Shown here piece after piece: positions 1 to 7,826 of a stretch of 24,128 nt of DNA. The notes beneath the pieces were generated by a model that was not told where the DNA came from, did no database searches, and saw nothing but the letters and a program-made list of their open reading frames with translations. Positions within the stretch are counted from its first letter, which is position 1, and every line of letters begins with the position of its first letter. A program made the position numbers and the translations under genes. This stretch comes from a virus. The stretch is from positions 1-24,128 of IMG/VR virus record IMGVR_UViG_3300033148_000777. The stretch is one strand, 5' to 3'.

Positions 1-12
1 TACCTAACTCAG

Positions 13-40
13 TTACCTTGCTCAATGTTTATGGTATAAT
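13..40 (+). promoter_or_regulatory. Promoter of the packaging genes (extended -10)
   Basis: TATAAT at 35-40 is preceded by TGG at 32-34, giving an extended -10 element. The best -35 is a weak TTACCT at 13-18 with a 16-bp spacer. The expected transcription start is at about 46-47, essentially on the ATG at 47, and no Shine-Dalgarno sequence is visible, so the terminase small-subunit message may be leaderless. Confidence 0.6.
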
Positions 41-46
41 GTTTAC

Positions 47-637
47 ATGGAAAATCTAATAAATACAAATCAAGCTATTTCTATAATTGGCTGTAACCGT
101 AGAACTTTAACTAAATACATTTCTGATGGTTTAATTATAGTTGATGAAGTTATAAAAGGTGCTAATCATTTTAAGAGTGAAAGCGTTAAATCTTTAATAG
201 CAATTTATGAAAATCAAAAAAGTTCTACACCTAAAAAATTTGTAAAAAAAAATGAGCTCAGTAAAACCGAACAAAATAAAAAAATAGACCCTAATGTAAA
301 ACTTCAATTAAATGAAATAGGTTTAGAAGTTTTAAGTCTGGCTACAGATGAGCTAAAGTTATTAGGCATATATAGAAATAGTGATAATCTAGCTTTAAAT
401 AGTTATGCGATGCAGTATCAACTATACGATTATTTTCAAGAAATGGCATTTAAAAGTGATAGTACTATATATGATGGTAAAGGGATTGAAAAAGTTTCAC
501 CATACGCTGTAATAGCTGATAAACATTTTTCTAACTATTTAAAGATACAGCATAGCTTAGGGCTTAATCCATCTGCGCGCCAGAAACTCACAGTTAAAGA
601 GGCTGGTGAGCGTGATGAAATGGCAGATTTATTTTGA
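47..637 (+). CDS. terS: Terminase small subunit, P27-like
   Basis: Likely small subunit of the DNA-packaging terminase, which recognises phage DNA and brings it to the large subunit. The 196-residue product has an N-terminal helix-turn-helix-like segment (about residues 5-50, with NRRTLTKYISDG) and a lysine-rich linker. A helical C-terminal part (about 80-180) contains LGLNPSARQKL, a motif typical of P27-family small terminases near the C-terminus. It is the first gene of the packaging block and its stop (TGA at 635-637) overlaps the TTG start of the large subunit. If the molecule is circular it directly follows an HNH endonuclease gene, a common arrangement in HK97-type phages. The start at 47 is fixed by the promoter just upstream. 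The family call rests on position plus the motif. Confidence 0.8.
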   Translation: MENLINTNQAISIIGCNRRTLTKYISDGLIIVDEVIKGANHFKSESVKSLIAIYENQKSSTPKKFVKKNELSKTEQNKKIDPNVKLQLNEIGLEVLSLATDELKLLGIYRNSDNLALNSYAMQYQLYDYFQEMAFKSDSTIYDGKGIEKVSPYAVIADKHFSNYLKIQHSLGLNPSARQKLTVKEAGERDEMADLF

Positions 638-1269
638 CAGCGCCCATCAAAAACCCTCTTATAAGAGAGAGAGAAACTATTTTAGATAATGCTAAATTAA
701 TATTTGGTATGTTAGATAAAAAGTACGCGCCTACGGTGTATACATTGGATACAGTAATAGGCTGGAAATTAATCAAGTTTATCTCAATGCTTAAACATAC
801 TGCTGGTGAATTTGCTGGTGTGAATTTTCAGTTACTACCATTTCAGATAGAATGGTTATTAGAAACTATAGCAGTAGTGCATCAAGAAACGCGCAAGCGT
901 AAACATCGTACATCTTTATTATTCATACCGCGTAAGTGTGGTAAGACTGAACTAGCTGGTGCTGTAGAACTATATATGCTATTTTTAGATAAAGAAAAAG
1001 GAAAAGAAACATATATCGTAGCATCTGAGACTAAACAGGCGCAGATACTTTTTAAGGCATCTAAAACGATGGTAAGGCAAAACTCATTTCTTAGTAATAA
1101 ATGTGATATATATGATGGGCGTAAAACTATAGAGGTAGAAGATGGCGCTTTTATGGATAACTTTGCGGTACTTACAGCTAATGCAGAAACTAAAGATGGT
1201 TTGCGCCCTAACTTCTTTATACAAGATGAGGGCATGCTTTTAAAACTGATGATATGTACCAAGTATTAA
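634..1269 (+). CDS. terL: Terminase large subunit, N-terminal ATPase part (frameshifted)
   Basis: N-terminal half of the packaging motor ATPase. It carries the terminase Walker A sequence FIPRKCGKTE (about residues 97-106) and the Walker B/catalytic Glu region FFIQDEG near residue 200. Just after DEG the frame goes wrong and ends with a foreign tail (MLLKLMICTKY). The -1 frame at 1233-1253 reads HAFKTDD, so DEG-HAFKT would restore the family consensus Asp-Glu-x-His-Ala-x-Lys. This points to one base missing within 1231-1233. The only in-frame canonical start after the upstream stop (613-615) is TTG at 634, overlapping the terS stop, so translation is probably coupled. The restored protein would be about 549 residues, the usual size for this family. 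Confidence 0.88.
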   Translation: MTAPIKNPLIRERETILDNAKLIFGMLDKKYAPTVYTLDTVIGWKLIKFISMLKHTAGEFAGVNFQLLPFQIEWLLETIAVVHQETRKRKHRTSLLFIPRKCGKTELAGAVELYMLFLDKEKGKETYIVASETKQAQILFKASKTMVRQNSFLSNKCDIYDGRKTIEVEDGAFMDNFAVLTANAETKDGLRPNFFIQDEGMLLKLMICTKY

Positions 1270-2282
1270 GCGAGGGTATGGCATCGCGTAGTGAGCCTTT
1301 AGCTGTAATGATTTCTACAGCTGGTTATAATGTTGGTGGTGCGTTTCATATACGCTATGAGTATGCTAAAAAGGTTAATGAGGGCATAATAGAAGATGAT
1401 ACTTTTTATAGCATGATTTTTGAGATACCTAAAGGCTTAACATGGCACGATAAAGAAGCATGGATAGAAGCTAACCCAGCTATAGGCTATGGTGTAACTA
1501 TGGAATACTTAGAGGCTAAATATAAGATAGCACAGCATAGTGGTAGTGATGAGATAAGTTTTAGAACTAAACACCTCAATGAGTGGCTTAATGTAAGTGA
1601 AATATTTATACCTTATGAGAAATGGCAAAATTGTGCTATGCCATTAACTGATATTACAGAGGCGCGCAGATTGATTATTGGGCTGGACTTATCACTTACT
1701 GATGATTTTACTGCTGTATCGTTTCTATATCTCTTAGACAATAATAAGTATCACTTACGCACTAAGTTTTTTATACCAGAGGCAAACATGAAAGACCGCG
1801 AAAAAGAATTAAGGATACCGTTGCGCTCATGGGTTAATGCTGGATATGTAACAGCTACAAAAGGTGATACTATAGATTTAGATTATTTGTATAATTATCT
1901 CATGCCATTTTTAGATAACACAGCACTAGACTGTGAATTAACCTATGACCCTTACAGAGCTATAGCATTAATAAACCGTATAGAGGCTGAGGCTGGTTTT
2001 TATGAAAATATACAGGTAAGACAGGGCGCGATAACTCTAAGCGCTCCGACTAAATACTTTTTAGATATTGTTAAGCGCGGTGATTTAACACATGACGATA
2101 ACCCCTGTATGAATTGGCATGTATCTAATGTAGAAGTTATTACAGACAGTAACGGAAATATTAAACCTAATAAGCAAAGTAGACTTAAAAAAATAGATGG
2201 CGTAGCATCTACTATAAACTGCTTAACCAGAGCGCTAGCACATTTTGAAGATAAAACAGAGGTTAGTATAGCGTTTATCTAA
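1254..2282 (+). CDS. terL: Terminase large subunit, C-terminal nuclease part (frameshifted)
   Basis: C-terminal two thirds of the large terminase, in the -1 frame relative to the N-terminal part. The coding sense of this frame actually resumes at about 1233 (HAFKTDDMYQVLSEG), so the ATG at 1254 is an internal methionine rather than a designed start. It contains the end of the ATPase domain (SEGMASR, motif III-like MISTAG) and then the RNase H-like nuclease domain. Candidate metal ligands are in LIIGLDLSLTDD (about residues 140-151), TYDPYRA (about 237-243) and KKIDGVAS near the C-terminus. With both halves present and well conserved, the break is a recent lesion or a sequencing/assembly error rather than old decay. 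Confidence 0.88.
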   Translation: MYQVLSEGMASRSEPLAVMISTAGYNVGGAFHIRYEYAKKVNEGIIEDDTFYSMIFEIPKGLTWHDKEAWIEANPAIGYGVTMEYLEAKYKIAQHSGSDEISFRTKHLNEWLNVSEIFIPYEKWQNCAMPLTDITEARRLIIGLDLSLTDDFTAVSFLYLLDNNKYHLRTKFFIPEANMKDREKELRIPLRSWVNAGYVTATKGDTIDLDYLYNYLMPFLDNTALDCELTYDPYRAIALINRIEAEAGFYENIQVRQGAITLSAPTKYFLDIVKRGDLTHDDNPCMNWHVSNVEVITDSNGNIKPNKQSRLKKIDGVASTINCLTRALAHFEDKTEVSIAFI

Positions 2283-2284
2283 TT

Positions 2285-2314
2285 AGCTTGTATTATATAA
2301 TATAATATGATATA
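2285..2314 (+). repeat. Promoter repeat, copy 1
   Basis: A 30-bp block that recurs at 20187-20216 with a single mismatch (position 2310 A versus 20212 G), including 25 identical bases in a row. Both copies supply the -35, spacer and most of the -10 of a promoter, so the duplication is functional rather than random AT-rich similarity. Confidence 0.85.
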
Positions 2315-2316
2315 AT
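2288..2316 (+). promoter_or_regulatory. Promoter of the PAPS-reductase-like gene
   Basis: TTGTAT at 2288-2293, a 17-bp spacer, and TATAAT at 2311-2316 with TGA at 2308-2310 (extended -10). Predicted transcription start is about 2323. It sits in a short gap between terL and the next gene and would let that gene be transcribed independently of the packaging operon. Confidence 0.8.
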
Positions 2317-2344
2317 GTGTGAAATTAAAATAAGGCTGGAAATT

Positions 2345-3076
2345 ATGAAATTATTATGGTTTAGTGCTGGCGCTACTTCTGCTGTAGCTTGTAAGATAGC
2401 TATAAATAGATATGGGTTAGATAATGTTAAGATTTTTTATTTTGAAATAAATACATCGCATAGTGACAATAAAAGATTTATAAAAGACTGTGAAAAGTGG
2501 TATGGTAAAGAAATAGAGCATATATCAAGCACAAGATATAAAAATCAATTTGAAGTTATAGAAAAAACTAAATATGTAAATGGTGCATCTGGCGCAAGAT
2601 GTACAGGAGAGTTAAAAAGAAGCCTTAGAGAAAAGATACAAGCAGATTTAGAATATAGTAACCAGATATTTGGGTTTGAGTTTACAAAAAAAGAAATAAA
2701 AAGAGCAAAAAGACTACCAAAAGATACTAAAGCTATATTCCCTTTAATAGAGGAAAGATTAGATAAAAAAAACTGTTTAGCTATTTTAAAAAATGCTGGT
2801 ATAGAAATACCGAAAATGTACAAATTAGGTTATCCTAATAATAACTGTATTGGGTGTGTAAAAGGTGGTATGGGATATTGGAATAAAATAAGAGTAGATT
2901 TCCCAGAAACATTTAATAAAATGGCATTATTAGAAAGAAAAATAGGTAGAAGCTGTATAAAAGATAGAAAAGGTCGTATATTTTTAGATGAATTAAAACC
3001 AGATATGGGAAAAGATTTAGAAATAATTGTACCAGAATGTGGTTTTTTCTGTGGTGATACAGAGACATATATATAG
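2345..3076 (+). CDS. PAPS reductase-family (adenine nucleotide alpha-hydrolase-like) protein
   Basis: A 243-residue member of the CysH/PAPS-reductase superfamily (N-type ATP pyrophosphatase fold), which activates a substrate with ATP or handles adenylyl-sulfate. The N-terminal MKLLWFSAGATSAVACK holds a variant PP-loop (S7-AGAT-S12 in place of SGGxDS). The centre has NGASGARCTGELK, and the C-terminal part has two cysteine pairs, C168-x2-C171 in NNNCIGCVKGGMGYWNK and C232-x3-C236, possibly for a metal or Fe-S site. I start it at 2345 because an upstream ATG at 2315 lies inside the -10 box and AAGG at 2332-2335 is a good ribosome site. It interrupts the terminase-portal order, has its own promoter and uses AGA for most arginines, so it looks like acquired cargo. 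Substrate is unknown. Confidence 0.8.
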   Translation: MKLLWFSAGATSAVACKIAINRYGLDNVKIFYFEINTSHSDNKRFIKDCEKWYGKEIEHISSTRYKNQFEVIEKTKYVNGASGARCTGELKRSLREKIQADLEYSNQIFGFEFTKKEIKRAKRLPKDTKAIFPLIEERLDKKNCLAILKNAGIEIPKMYKLGYPNNNCIGCVKGGMGYWNKIRVDFPETFNKMALLERKIGRSCIKDRKGRIFLDELKPDMGKDLEIIVPECGFFCGDTETYI

Positions 3077-3103
3077 ATTTAATATAACTTTAATGTATAA
3101 CTG

Positions 3104-3112
3104 TGGTACAAT
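3104..3112 (+). promoter_or_regulatory. Promoter for the head gene operon
   Basis: TGG-TACAAT at 3104-3112 is an extended -10 element in the gap between the cargo gene and the portal gene, with no clear -35. It is followed by AAAAGG at 3118-3123, a ribosome site for the portal ATG at 3131. It would restart transcription of the morphogenesis operon after the inserted cargo gene. Confidence 0.5.
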
Positions 3113-3130
3113 AGCGCAAAAGGTTTGTAA

Positions 3131-4444
3131 ATGTTTAAATTTTTAAGAAAAAAAGAGACTACAGAACTGCGCACTATGTCAGTAGCTAACACACTTTGGA
3201 ACATTGTATCAGGCTCTACACCCTCTAATACTTTACAGATTGGTACAGTTTACGCATCTATTCGCATGATTAGTGATAGTGTATCTATGACCCCTGTAAA
3301 AGTCTTTAAAAAGACCACAAAAGGGCGTGAAGAAATAGACAATAATATATCTAAACTTCTTAAAAACCCAGCACCTAATATTACTTTTTTTAAGTGGCAA
3401 AATGCTATGCTAGGGCAGTTAATCGGTTGGGGTAATGGTTATAGTATTATTGAAACTGTAAACGGTAAAGCTGTAGGGCTTATCTATATACCTAGCGAAA
3501 ATGTATCTATTATGGAAACAGGCTCAGCTATAGAGCCTTATTTCTATAAAGTTACTTTAAGTAACAGAAAGCAAATAAATGTATTTCCAGATGATATGTT
3601 ACATTATGTGAACATTACTACAGATGGTAGAGAGGGTTTAAGTCCTATTGGTTTACATATTTCTACTTATGATAGAGCGTATTATGAGAGTGAATACGCT
3701 ACTAACTATATGAAAAATGGAAATGTATTAAGTGGTATTATTACTACAGAAAAAGGGCTAAAACCAGACCAGATTAAGCAATTAAAAGAGGATTTTTCGT
3801 CTGCTTATAGTGGTGCTAGTAATGCTGGTAAAACTCCTGTTTTGGGTGATGGTATGAACTATACACAGCTTAAACCTATTTCGCCAGCAGATGCAGACTA
3901 TATAGCATCTAAAAAGCTTACTAAAAGCGAAATTATGGAAATATTCAAAGTACCGCCTCCATTATTAGGTGTAATAGATAGTACATATAACAACACAGAG
4001 CAATTAGCTCTTATCTATCAGCGTTTTACTTTAGCACCTGTTTATACTATGATACAGCAAGAATTAACACTTAAACTAATTGGTGCTGGTAAAGATACTT
4101 ATATAGAGTTTGTACCAGATGCTCTACTATTTGCTACTGCTAAAGATAAATCAGATGTTATTACTAATCTTGTACAAAAAGGAATTTATACACCTAATGA
4201 GGGTAGAGCGATATACAATAAACCAGACATAGAGGGCGGTAATGAGATAGTATTACCTCTTAACTCAGCGCCTATAGGTTTACATAAAGAGGTATTAACA
4301 CCTATACCGCCTGTAGAGCCTGTAAAACCTGTAGCAAGTTCTACAGATGGAACAGAGGGCGATGATGAGTTAAGGGCTTTAGTGCATAAGGTACAGAGTG
4401 AATTAGGACGATTAAAAAAACAATTAGGCAACGGTAAGGCGTAA
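3131..4444 (+). CDS. Portal protein, HK97 family
   Basis: Portal vertex protein, the dodecameric ring through which DNA enters and leaves the capsid. The 437-residue product shows the family pattern: NTLQIGTVYASIRMISDSVSMTPVKVF near residues 33-60, then FKWQNAMLGQLIGWGNGYSIIE (about 86-108). The DGREGLSPIG segment lies near 165-175, and SEIMEIFKVPPPLLG followed by NNTEQLALIYQRF lies near 265-305. The length is normal for HK97-type portals. The C-terminus is a proline-rich linker followed by a short charged coiled-coil-like helix (DELRALVHKVQSELGRLKKQLG). It begins the head operon and is followed by the protease and capsid genes in canonical order. Confidence 0.96.
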   Translation: MFKFLRKKETTELRTMSVANTLWNIVSGSTPSNTLQIGTVYASIRMISDSVSMTPVKVFKKTTKGREEIDNNISKLLKNPAPNITFFKWQNAMLGQLIGWGNGYSIIETVNGKAVGLIYIPSENVSIMETGSAIEPYFYKVTLSNRKQINVFPDDMLHYVNITTDGREGLSPIGLHISTYDRAYYESEYATNYMKNGNVLSGIITTEKGLKPDQIKQLKEDFSSAYSGASNAGKTPVLGDGMNYTQLKPISPADADYIASKKLTKSEIMEIFKVPPPLLGVIDSTYNNTEQLALIYQRFTLAPVYTMIQQELTLKLIGAGKDTYIEFVPDALLFATAKDKSDVITNLVQKGIYTPNEGRAIYNKPDIEGGNEIVLPLNSAPIGLHKEVLTPIPPVEPVKPVASSTDGTEGDDELRALVHKVQSELGRLKKQLGNGKA

Positions 4445-4486
4445 AACCCCCCGAGTAACCCTAAAATTAATAAAAAGGTAAAGACT

Positions 4487-5077
4487 ATGGAAAAAAGATA
4501 CTTAGAGTTAGAGGGTATAGAGTGTAGAGCTAATGAAGATAAGAGCTTATCTTTAAGCGGTTATGCTGTGAGATTTAACAAACCTAGCGGTTTACTCTAT
4601 GGTGAGTTTATAGAGTATATAGAGCGTGGCGCGTTTGATGGTGTAAATATGGATAAAGTATTCATGCTTTATAATCATAATAGTGATTATGTTTTAGGTA
4701 ATACGCGTAGTAATACACTTACATTATCTGTAACTGAGGTAGGCTTAAGATTTCAAGTAGATTTACCAGATACAGCAAAAGCGAAAGAGGTGCATGAGCT
4801 TGTAAAGCGTGGAGATATTAACGGTATGAGTTTTGGCTTTACTGTTAATGCGGATAATTGGAATATGAAAAGTGAGCCTGTAACTAGACAAATTACAGAG
4901 ATAGGCGAGCTTTTAGAAATTTCAGTCGTTCCATTTCCAGCTTATGAGGCTACAGAGGTAGATGCTAGAACTATGGAGCATTTAGCTGAGTGTAAAACAT
5001 GTAAAAAAGAGGTAGAAGCAATTCTATCTAATCCACTAGCAGATGAAGCTAGACAAATTTTAAAAGAGAGTAAATAA
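4487..5077 (+). CDS. Prohead protease, HK97 family (U35)
   Basis: Serine protease that matures the procapsid by removing the capsid protein's N-terminal scaffold domain. The 196-residue sequence has GYAVRFNKPS near the N-terminus, YIERGAFDG, the catalytic-His candidate in MLYNHNSDYVLG (about residues 64-75) and the catalytic-Ser candidate in INGMSFGF (about 112-119). EISVVPFPAYEAT lies near 150, as in HK97 proteases. The C-terminal tail (CKTCKKEVEAILSNPLADEA) carries a Cys-x2-Cys pair of unknown meaning. The ribosome site AAGG is just upstream and the stop codon overlaps the capsid start (taATG). Confidence 0.95.
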   Translation: MEKRYLELEGIECRANEDKSLSLSGYAVRFNKPSGLLYGEFIEYIERGAFDGVNMDKVFMLYNHNSDYVLGNTRSNTLTLSVTEVGLRFQVDLPDTAKAKEVHELVKRGDINGMSFGFTVNADNWNMKSEPVTRQITEIGELLEISVVPFPAYEATEVDARTMEHLAECKTCKKEVEAILSNPLADEARQILKESK

Positions 5078-6246
5078 TGACTTTAAAACAATTACAAGAA
5101 TTAAGAGCGCAAAAAGTTGCACAAATGGGTGTATTAGTTGAAGAACGCGGTGAAAGTATGGATGATGATACATTGGCAACTATTCAAACTTTAAAAGATG
5201 AAATAGGCGGTATTGATAAAAATATCGAAGCTATTGAAACTGTAAGAGGTGTAGCTATCGTAAATGCACAGCCAGCTAATGTACAACAAGGTAATGCGCA
5301 GTCTGAGTTTAGAACTGCTTTTACAGGTTACATGAGAGGTACAGTGACTAATAAACAACTACAAGAGCGTATTATGCAAGCTGGCGAAGCTGGTAAAGGT
5401 TTAGAAGCTGTACCAGATGCGTTTTTTAATAAGCTTTTAGAAAAAATATTAGAATATGGTACTATTTTATCATCTGCTAATGTTATTACTACTGAAAATC
5501 ACGGAGAGCTAAGCATACCTACTGCTGATGATACAGGTAATGCTGGTGCGTGGACTGCTGAGGGTGGAGCTATTACGCCAGCCGATTTAGTTACAGATAA
5601 CATTAAGATGGGTGCGCATAAAGTTAGTACAGGTGTAGTGGTATCTACTGAGCTTTTAGAAGATGCGTTTTTTGATATTGAAACATGGTTAGCTGGTGCT
5701 TTAGGTATCCGTTTAGCTCGTACTTTTGAAAGTGCATTTATTAATGGTGATGGTTCAGGTAAACCGTTAGGTATTGTAGCAGATACAGCTACAGTAAATG
5801 TAGTATCTGCTGTAACTTTAGTAGTAGATGAGGATGATATGCGTAATGCTATTTATGCTTTAACACCTAGTCAAAGATTAGGCGCTAAATTCTATGTATC
5901 TGATGAGCAAATGAAAGCTATGGATGAGTGGAAAGATACTACAGGTAGACCATTATTACAAGCTCAGGCAGGCGCAACACCAGCCGATGCTGTAACATCT
6001 ACTTTAGCTGGCTATCCTGTAGTAGTAAATTTTGAACTAGGCGACCCAGCAGAGGTAGCAGATGTACCTGTAATTTTTGGTAACCCTATTAGTTATTGGG
6101 TTAGAAATATTAGAAATGTAACAGTAAAAAGAAGTGATGAGTTATATGCTCTTACTGATGAAGTGTTATGGACTGCTACAACGCGTTTAGATGGTAAGCC
6201 TGTTTCTGCTAACCTACCTTTTAGTAAAATAACTGTAAAAGCTTAA
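5077..6246 (+). CDS. Major capsid protein, HK97 fold
   Basis: Main shell protein of the head. The first 75 or so of 389 residues are charged and coiled-coil-like, the delta scaffold domain normally cut off by the prohead protease. A low-complexity NAQPANVQQGNAQ stretch marks the likely linker and cleavage region. The mature part has the hallmarks of the family: AWTAEGGAITPAD, STELLEDAFFDIETWL, RTFESAFINGDGSGKPLGI (about residues 215-235) and the C-terminal NPISYWVRNIRNVTVKRSDE region. It follows the protease with a taATG overlap, as expected for a coexpressed pair. Confidence 0.97.
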   Translation: MTLKQLQELRAQKVAQMGVLVEERGESMDDDTLATIQTLKDEIGGIDKNIEAIETVRGVAIVNAQPANVQQGNAQSEFRTAFTGYMRGTVTNKQLQERIMQAGEAGKGLEAVPDAFFNKLLEKILEYGTILSSANVITTENHGELSIPTADDTGNAGAWTAEGGAITPADLVTDNIKMGAHKVSTGVVVSTELLEDAFFDIETWLAGALGIRLARTFESAFINGDGSGKPLGIVADTATVNVVSAVTLVVDEDDMRNAIYALTPSQRLGAKFYVSDEQMKAMDEWKDTTGRPLLQAQAGATPADAVTSTLAGYPVVVNFELGDPAEVADVPVIFGNPISYWVRNIRNVTVKRSDELYALTDEVLWTATTRLDGKPVSANLPFSKITVKA

Positions 6247-6275
6247 TAGCTTTTACATATAAATAAGGAATAATT

Positions 6276-6497
6276 ATGGAAATTGAAATTTTAACAAAAG
6301 TTAATACACCGTCACACTCACTTAAAAAAGGCGTGACAGTTAATATGCGTGGTGCAGATGCTATGAAATTAGTAAACGCTAAAAAAGCTAAGCTTACTGC
6401 TGGTGAAGTAAAAACACAAGCTAATACTAAAAAGATATTAGATGCTCGTGTAGATGCTAGAAGAAAAGCTAAAGAAGCATTAGCAAAGGGTGAATAA
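6276..6497 (+). CDS. Small head-cluster protein, unknown
   Basis: A 73-residue protein I do not recognise. The N-terminal half looks beta-rich (MEIEILTKVNTPSHSLKKG) and the C-terminal half is a strongly basic helix (NTKKILDARVDARRKAKEALAKGE). It lies between the capsid gene and a decoration-like gene, with AAGGAA upstream and a taATG overlap downstream, so it is translated with the head genes. A minor head component or a DNA- or capsid-binding peptide is possible, on position alone. Confidence 0.65.
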   Translation: MEIEILTKVNTPSHSLKKGVTVNMRGADAMKLVNAKKAKLTAGEVKTQANTKKILDARVDARRKAKEALAKGE

Positions 6498-6916
6498 TGG
6501 CTAATTATACAATAACGCCAGCTGATGTAGTAAAAGCTACAGTAGATGGTATAAGCCCTGTAATAGTTAAACTAATTGCTGGCGGTACTATTACTGCTGG
6601 TGAGGGTATAGCTAAAAATGAGGCAGATAGTTTAGCATATATTAACGATGCTAGTGATACTGATATAGACTTTTTTACAGGTTTAGCACTTAATAGTGCT
6701 ACTGCTGGACAGCCTATAGATATTATCACAGGTGGGTATGTAACTGTATCTGCTGTAGGTACTGCTGGTGATGTGGTAGTAATGTCACAAACTGCTGGTA
6801 AAATAGCACCTCACGATGATTTAGTAGCTACTGATGAAGTGGCAATATTTGGTTATTTTATAAGCACTAGCGTAATTAAAGTGGCTATAAATAACTTAGG
6901 CATAGCTAAAGGCTAA
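6497..6916 (+). CDS. Probable head decoration/stabilisation protein (DUF2190-like)
   Basis: A 139-residue protein, rich in Gly, Ala, Thr, Ile and Val with no long helix. Segments such as TPADVVKATVDG, KLIAGGTITAGEG, GLALNSATAGQPIDIITGGYVTV and GDVVVMSQTAGKIAPHDD resemble small capsid decoration proteins that trimerise on the shell surface (DUF2190 and related groups). Its place right after the capsid gene fits that role. Assignment is by composition, pattern and context. Confidence 0.65.
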   Translation: MANYTITPADVVKATVDGISPVIVKLIAGGTITAGEGIAKNEADSLAYINDASDTDIDFFTGLALNSATAGQPIDIITGGYVTVSAVGTAGDVVVMSQTAGKIAPHDDLVATDEVAIFGYFISTSVIKVAINNLGIAKG

Positions 6917-6919
6917 CAG

Positions 6920-7504
6920 ATGATTGATACTACAATAAGCGGAACAGATACACTAAAGCTAGAAACAGTTAAGAAACATCTAAATATAGATTTTAATGAT
7001 GATGATACATACTTAGAAACTTTAATAGATGTTTCATTAGTGGTAAGTGAAAACTATTGTAGAGATAATTTCTTAGAGCGTTTAAATGTGCAAAATATCG
7101 GTAAGTTTAGTGATGGTGAACTGCCATTATTATTACAAACTGATATTACATATAAACCTACAGGTGATGTAACTTTAAGGTACAAAGTAGGTACAGTAGA
7201 AACTACTTTAGTTATAGATGCTCTAAATATATATACAAAGGCAATTAATCATTATTACTATATAAATAACTATATAGTAATAAAATTAGCTGATACTGTT
7301 ACTATAGATGATGATGCAGATGTGACTATAGAGTGGAACACAGGCGTAGATGTAGTAGAAAAACCCATAGAGCATGCTAGATTATTGCTATGCGGTACTT
7401 ACTACGAAAATAGAGAAAGTGCGGTTACAGGTGTAAGCGTAAGCGATTTACCTCATGGTGTACGATTTCTATTAGTGCCTTATATGCGCCCACAGGTAGG
7501 ATAG
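6920..7504 (+). CDS. Head-tail connector protein, gp6-like
   Basis: Probable head completion protein forming the ring below the portal. The N-terminal third matches the gp6 connector pattern: LKLETVKKHLNIDFNDDDTYLETLIDVSLVVSENYCRDNF (about residues 12-52), short helices with acidic turns. The last part, about 145-194, contains EHARLLLCGTYYENRESAVTG, the second conserved helix and typical NRE segment. The middle (60-140) is beta-rich and makes the 194-residue protein longer than the shortest family members. It starts the head-tail joining series. Confidence 0.83.
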   Translation: MIDTTISGTDTLKLETVKKHLNIDFNDDDTYLETLIDVSLVVSENYCRDNFLERLNVQNIGKFSDGELPLLLQTDITYKPTGDVTLRYKVGTVETTLVIDALNIYTKAINHYYYINNYIVIKLADTVTIDDDADVTIEWNTGVDVVEKPIEHARLLLCGTYYENRESAVTGVSVSDLPHGVRFLLVPYMRPQVG

Positions 7505-7505
7505 T

Positions 7506-7826
7506 ATGAAAAGTGGTAAACTCAGATACCCAGCCGAAGTAGTAAGAGAGGTAACCTCTAAGACTTCTACAGGTGGTGATACTACAGAATATGAGAGCGT
7601 GTTAAAAACTAGGGTAGGTATTACTACTGTAAACTCTAAAGACTTTATAGCTGGTGGTGCTGAAACTATGGAAACTACTGTTAAAGTGGTTATGCGTAGA
7701 CCTAATCAAAGGGTGCTTATGGGTGATATAGTAAGAGCGGATAGCAAAGAGCTAAAAGTATTAGGCGTGTTAGAGTTTGATGCTGGTAAATCTTTACATC
7801 TTATGTGTACTGAGATAGTATCATGA
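7506..7826 (+). CDS. Head-tail adaptor (stopper) protein
   Basis: A 106-residue protein with the layout of the SPP1 gp16-like head-tail adaptor family: a short N-terminal beta segment (KLRYPAEVVREVTS), a Thr-rich insertion, RVGITTVNSKDFIAGGAE, TVKVVMRRPNQRVLMGDIVRADSKELKVLGV and a final strand. Members dock under the connector ring and hold the DNA in the head. It begins two bases after the connector stop and its end overlaps the next start (ATGA). Confidence 0.8.
   Translation: MKSGKLRYPAEVVREVTSKTSTGGDTTEYESVLKTRVGITTVNSKDFIAGGAETMETTVKVVMRRPNQRVLMGDIVRADSKELKVLGVLEFDAGKSLHLMCTEIVS

Noticed and set aside
1239-1245. T TTA AAA slippery heptamer in terL as a programmed -1 frameshift site
   Set aside because: The consensus His-Ala-x-Lys lies in the -1 frame before the heptamer (1233-1244), so shifting at the heptamer would replace conserved residues. 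A one-base loss at 1231-1233 is simpler. Kept only as an alternative.
882-1262. 126-residue minus-strand frame
   Set aside because: Antisense shadow of terL with no promoter or ribosome site. The other minus-strand frames (for example 9630-10064 and 10599-11063) are rejected for the same reason.
2315-2344. Upstream start at 2315 for the PAPS-reductase-like gene
   Set aside because: It lies within the -10 box and before the predicted transcription start; 2345 has a proper ribosome site and matches the family N-terminus.
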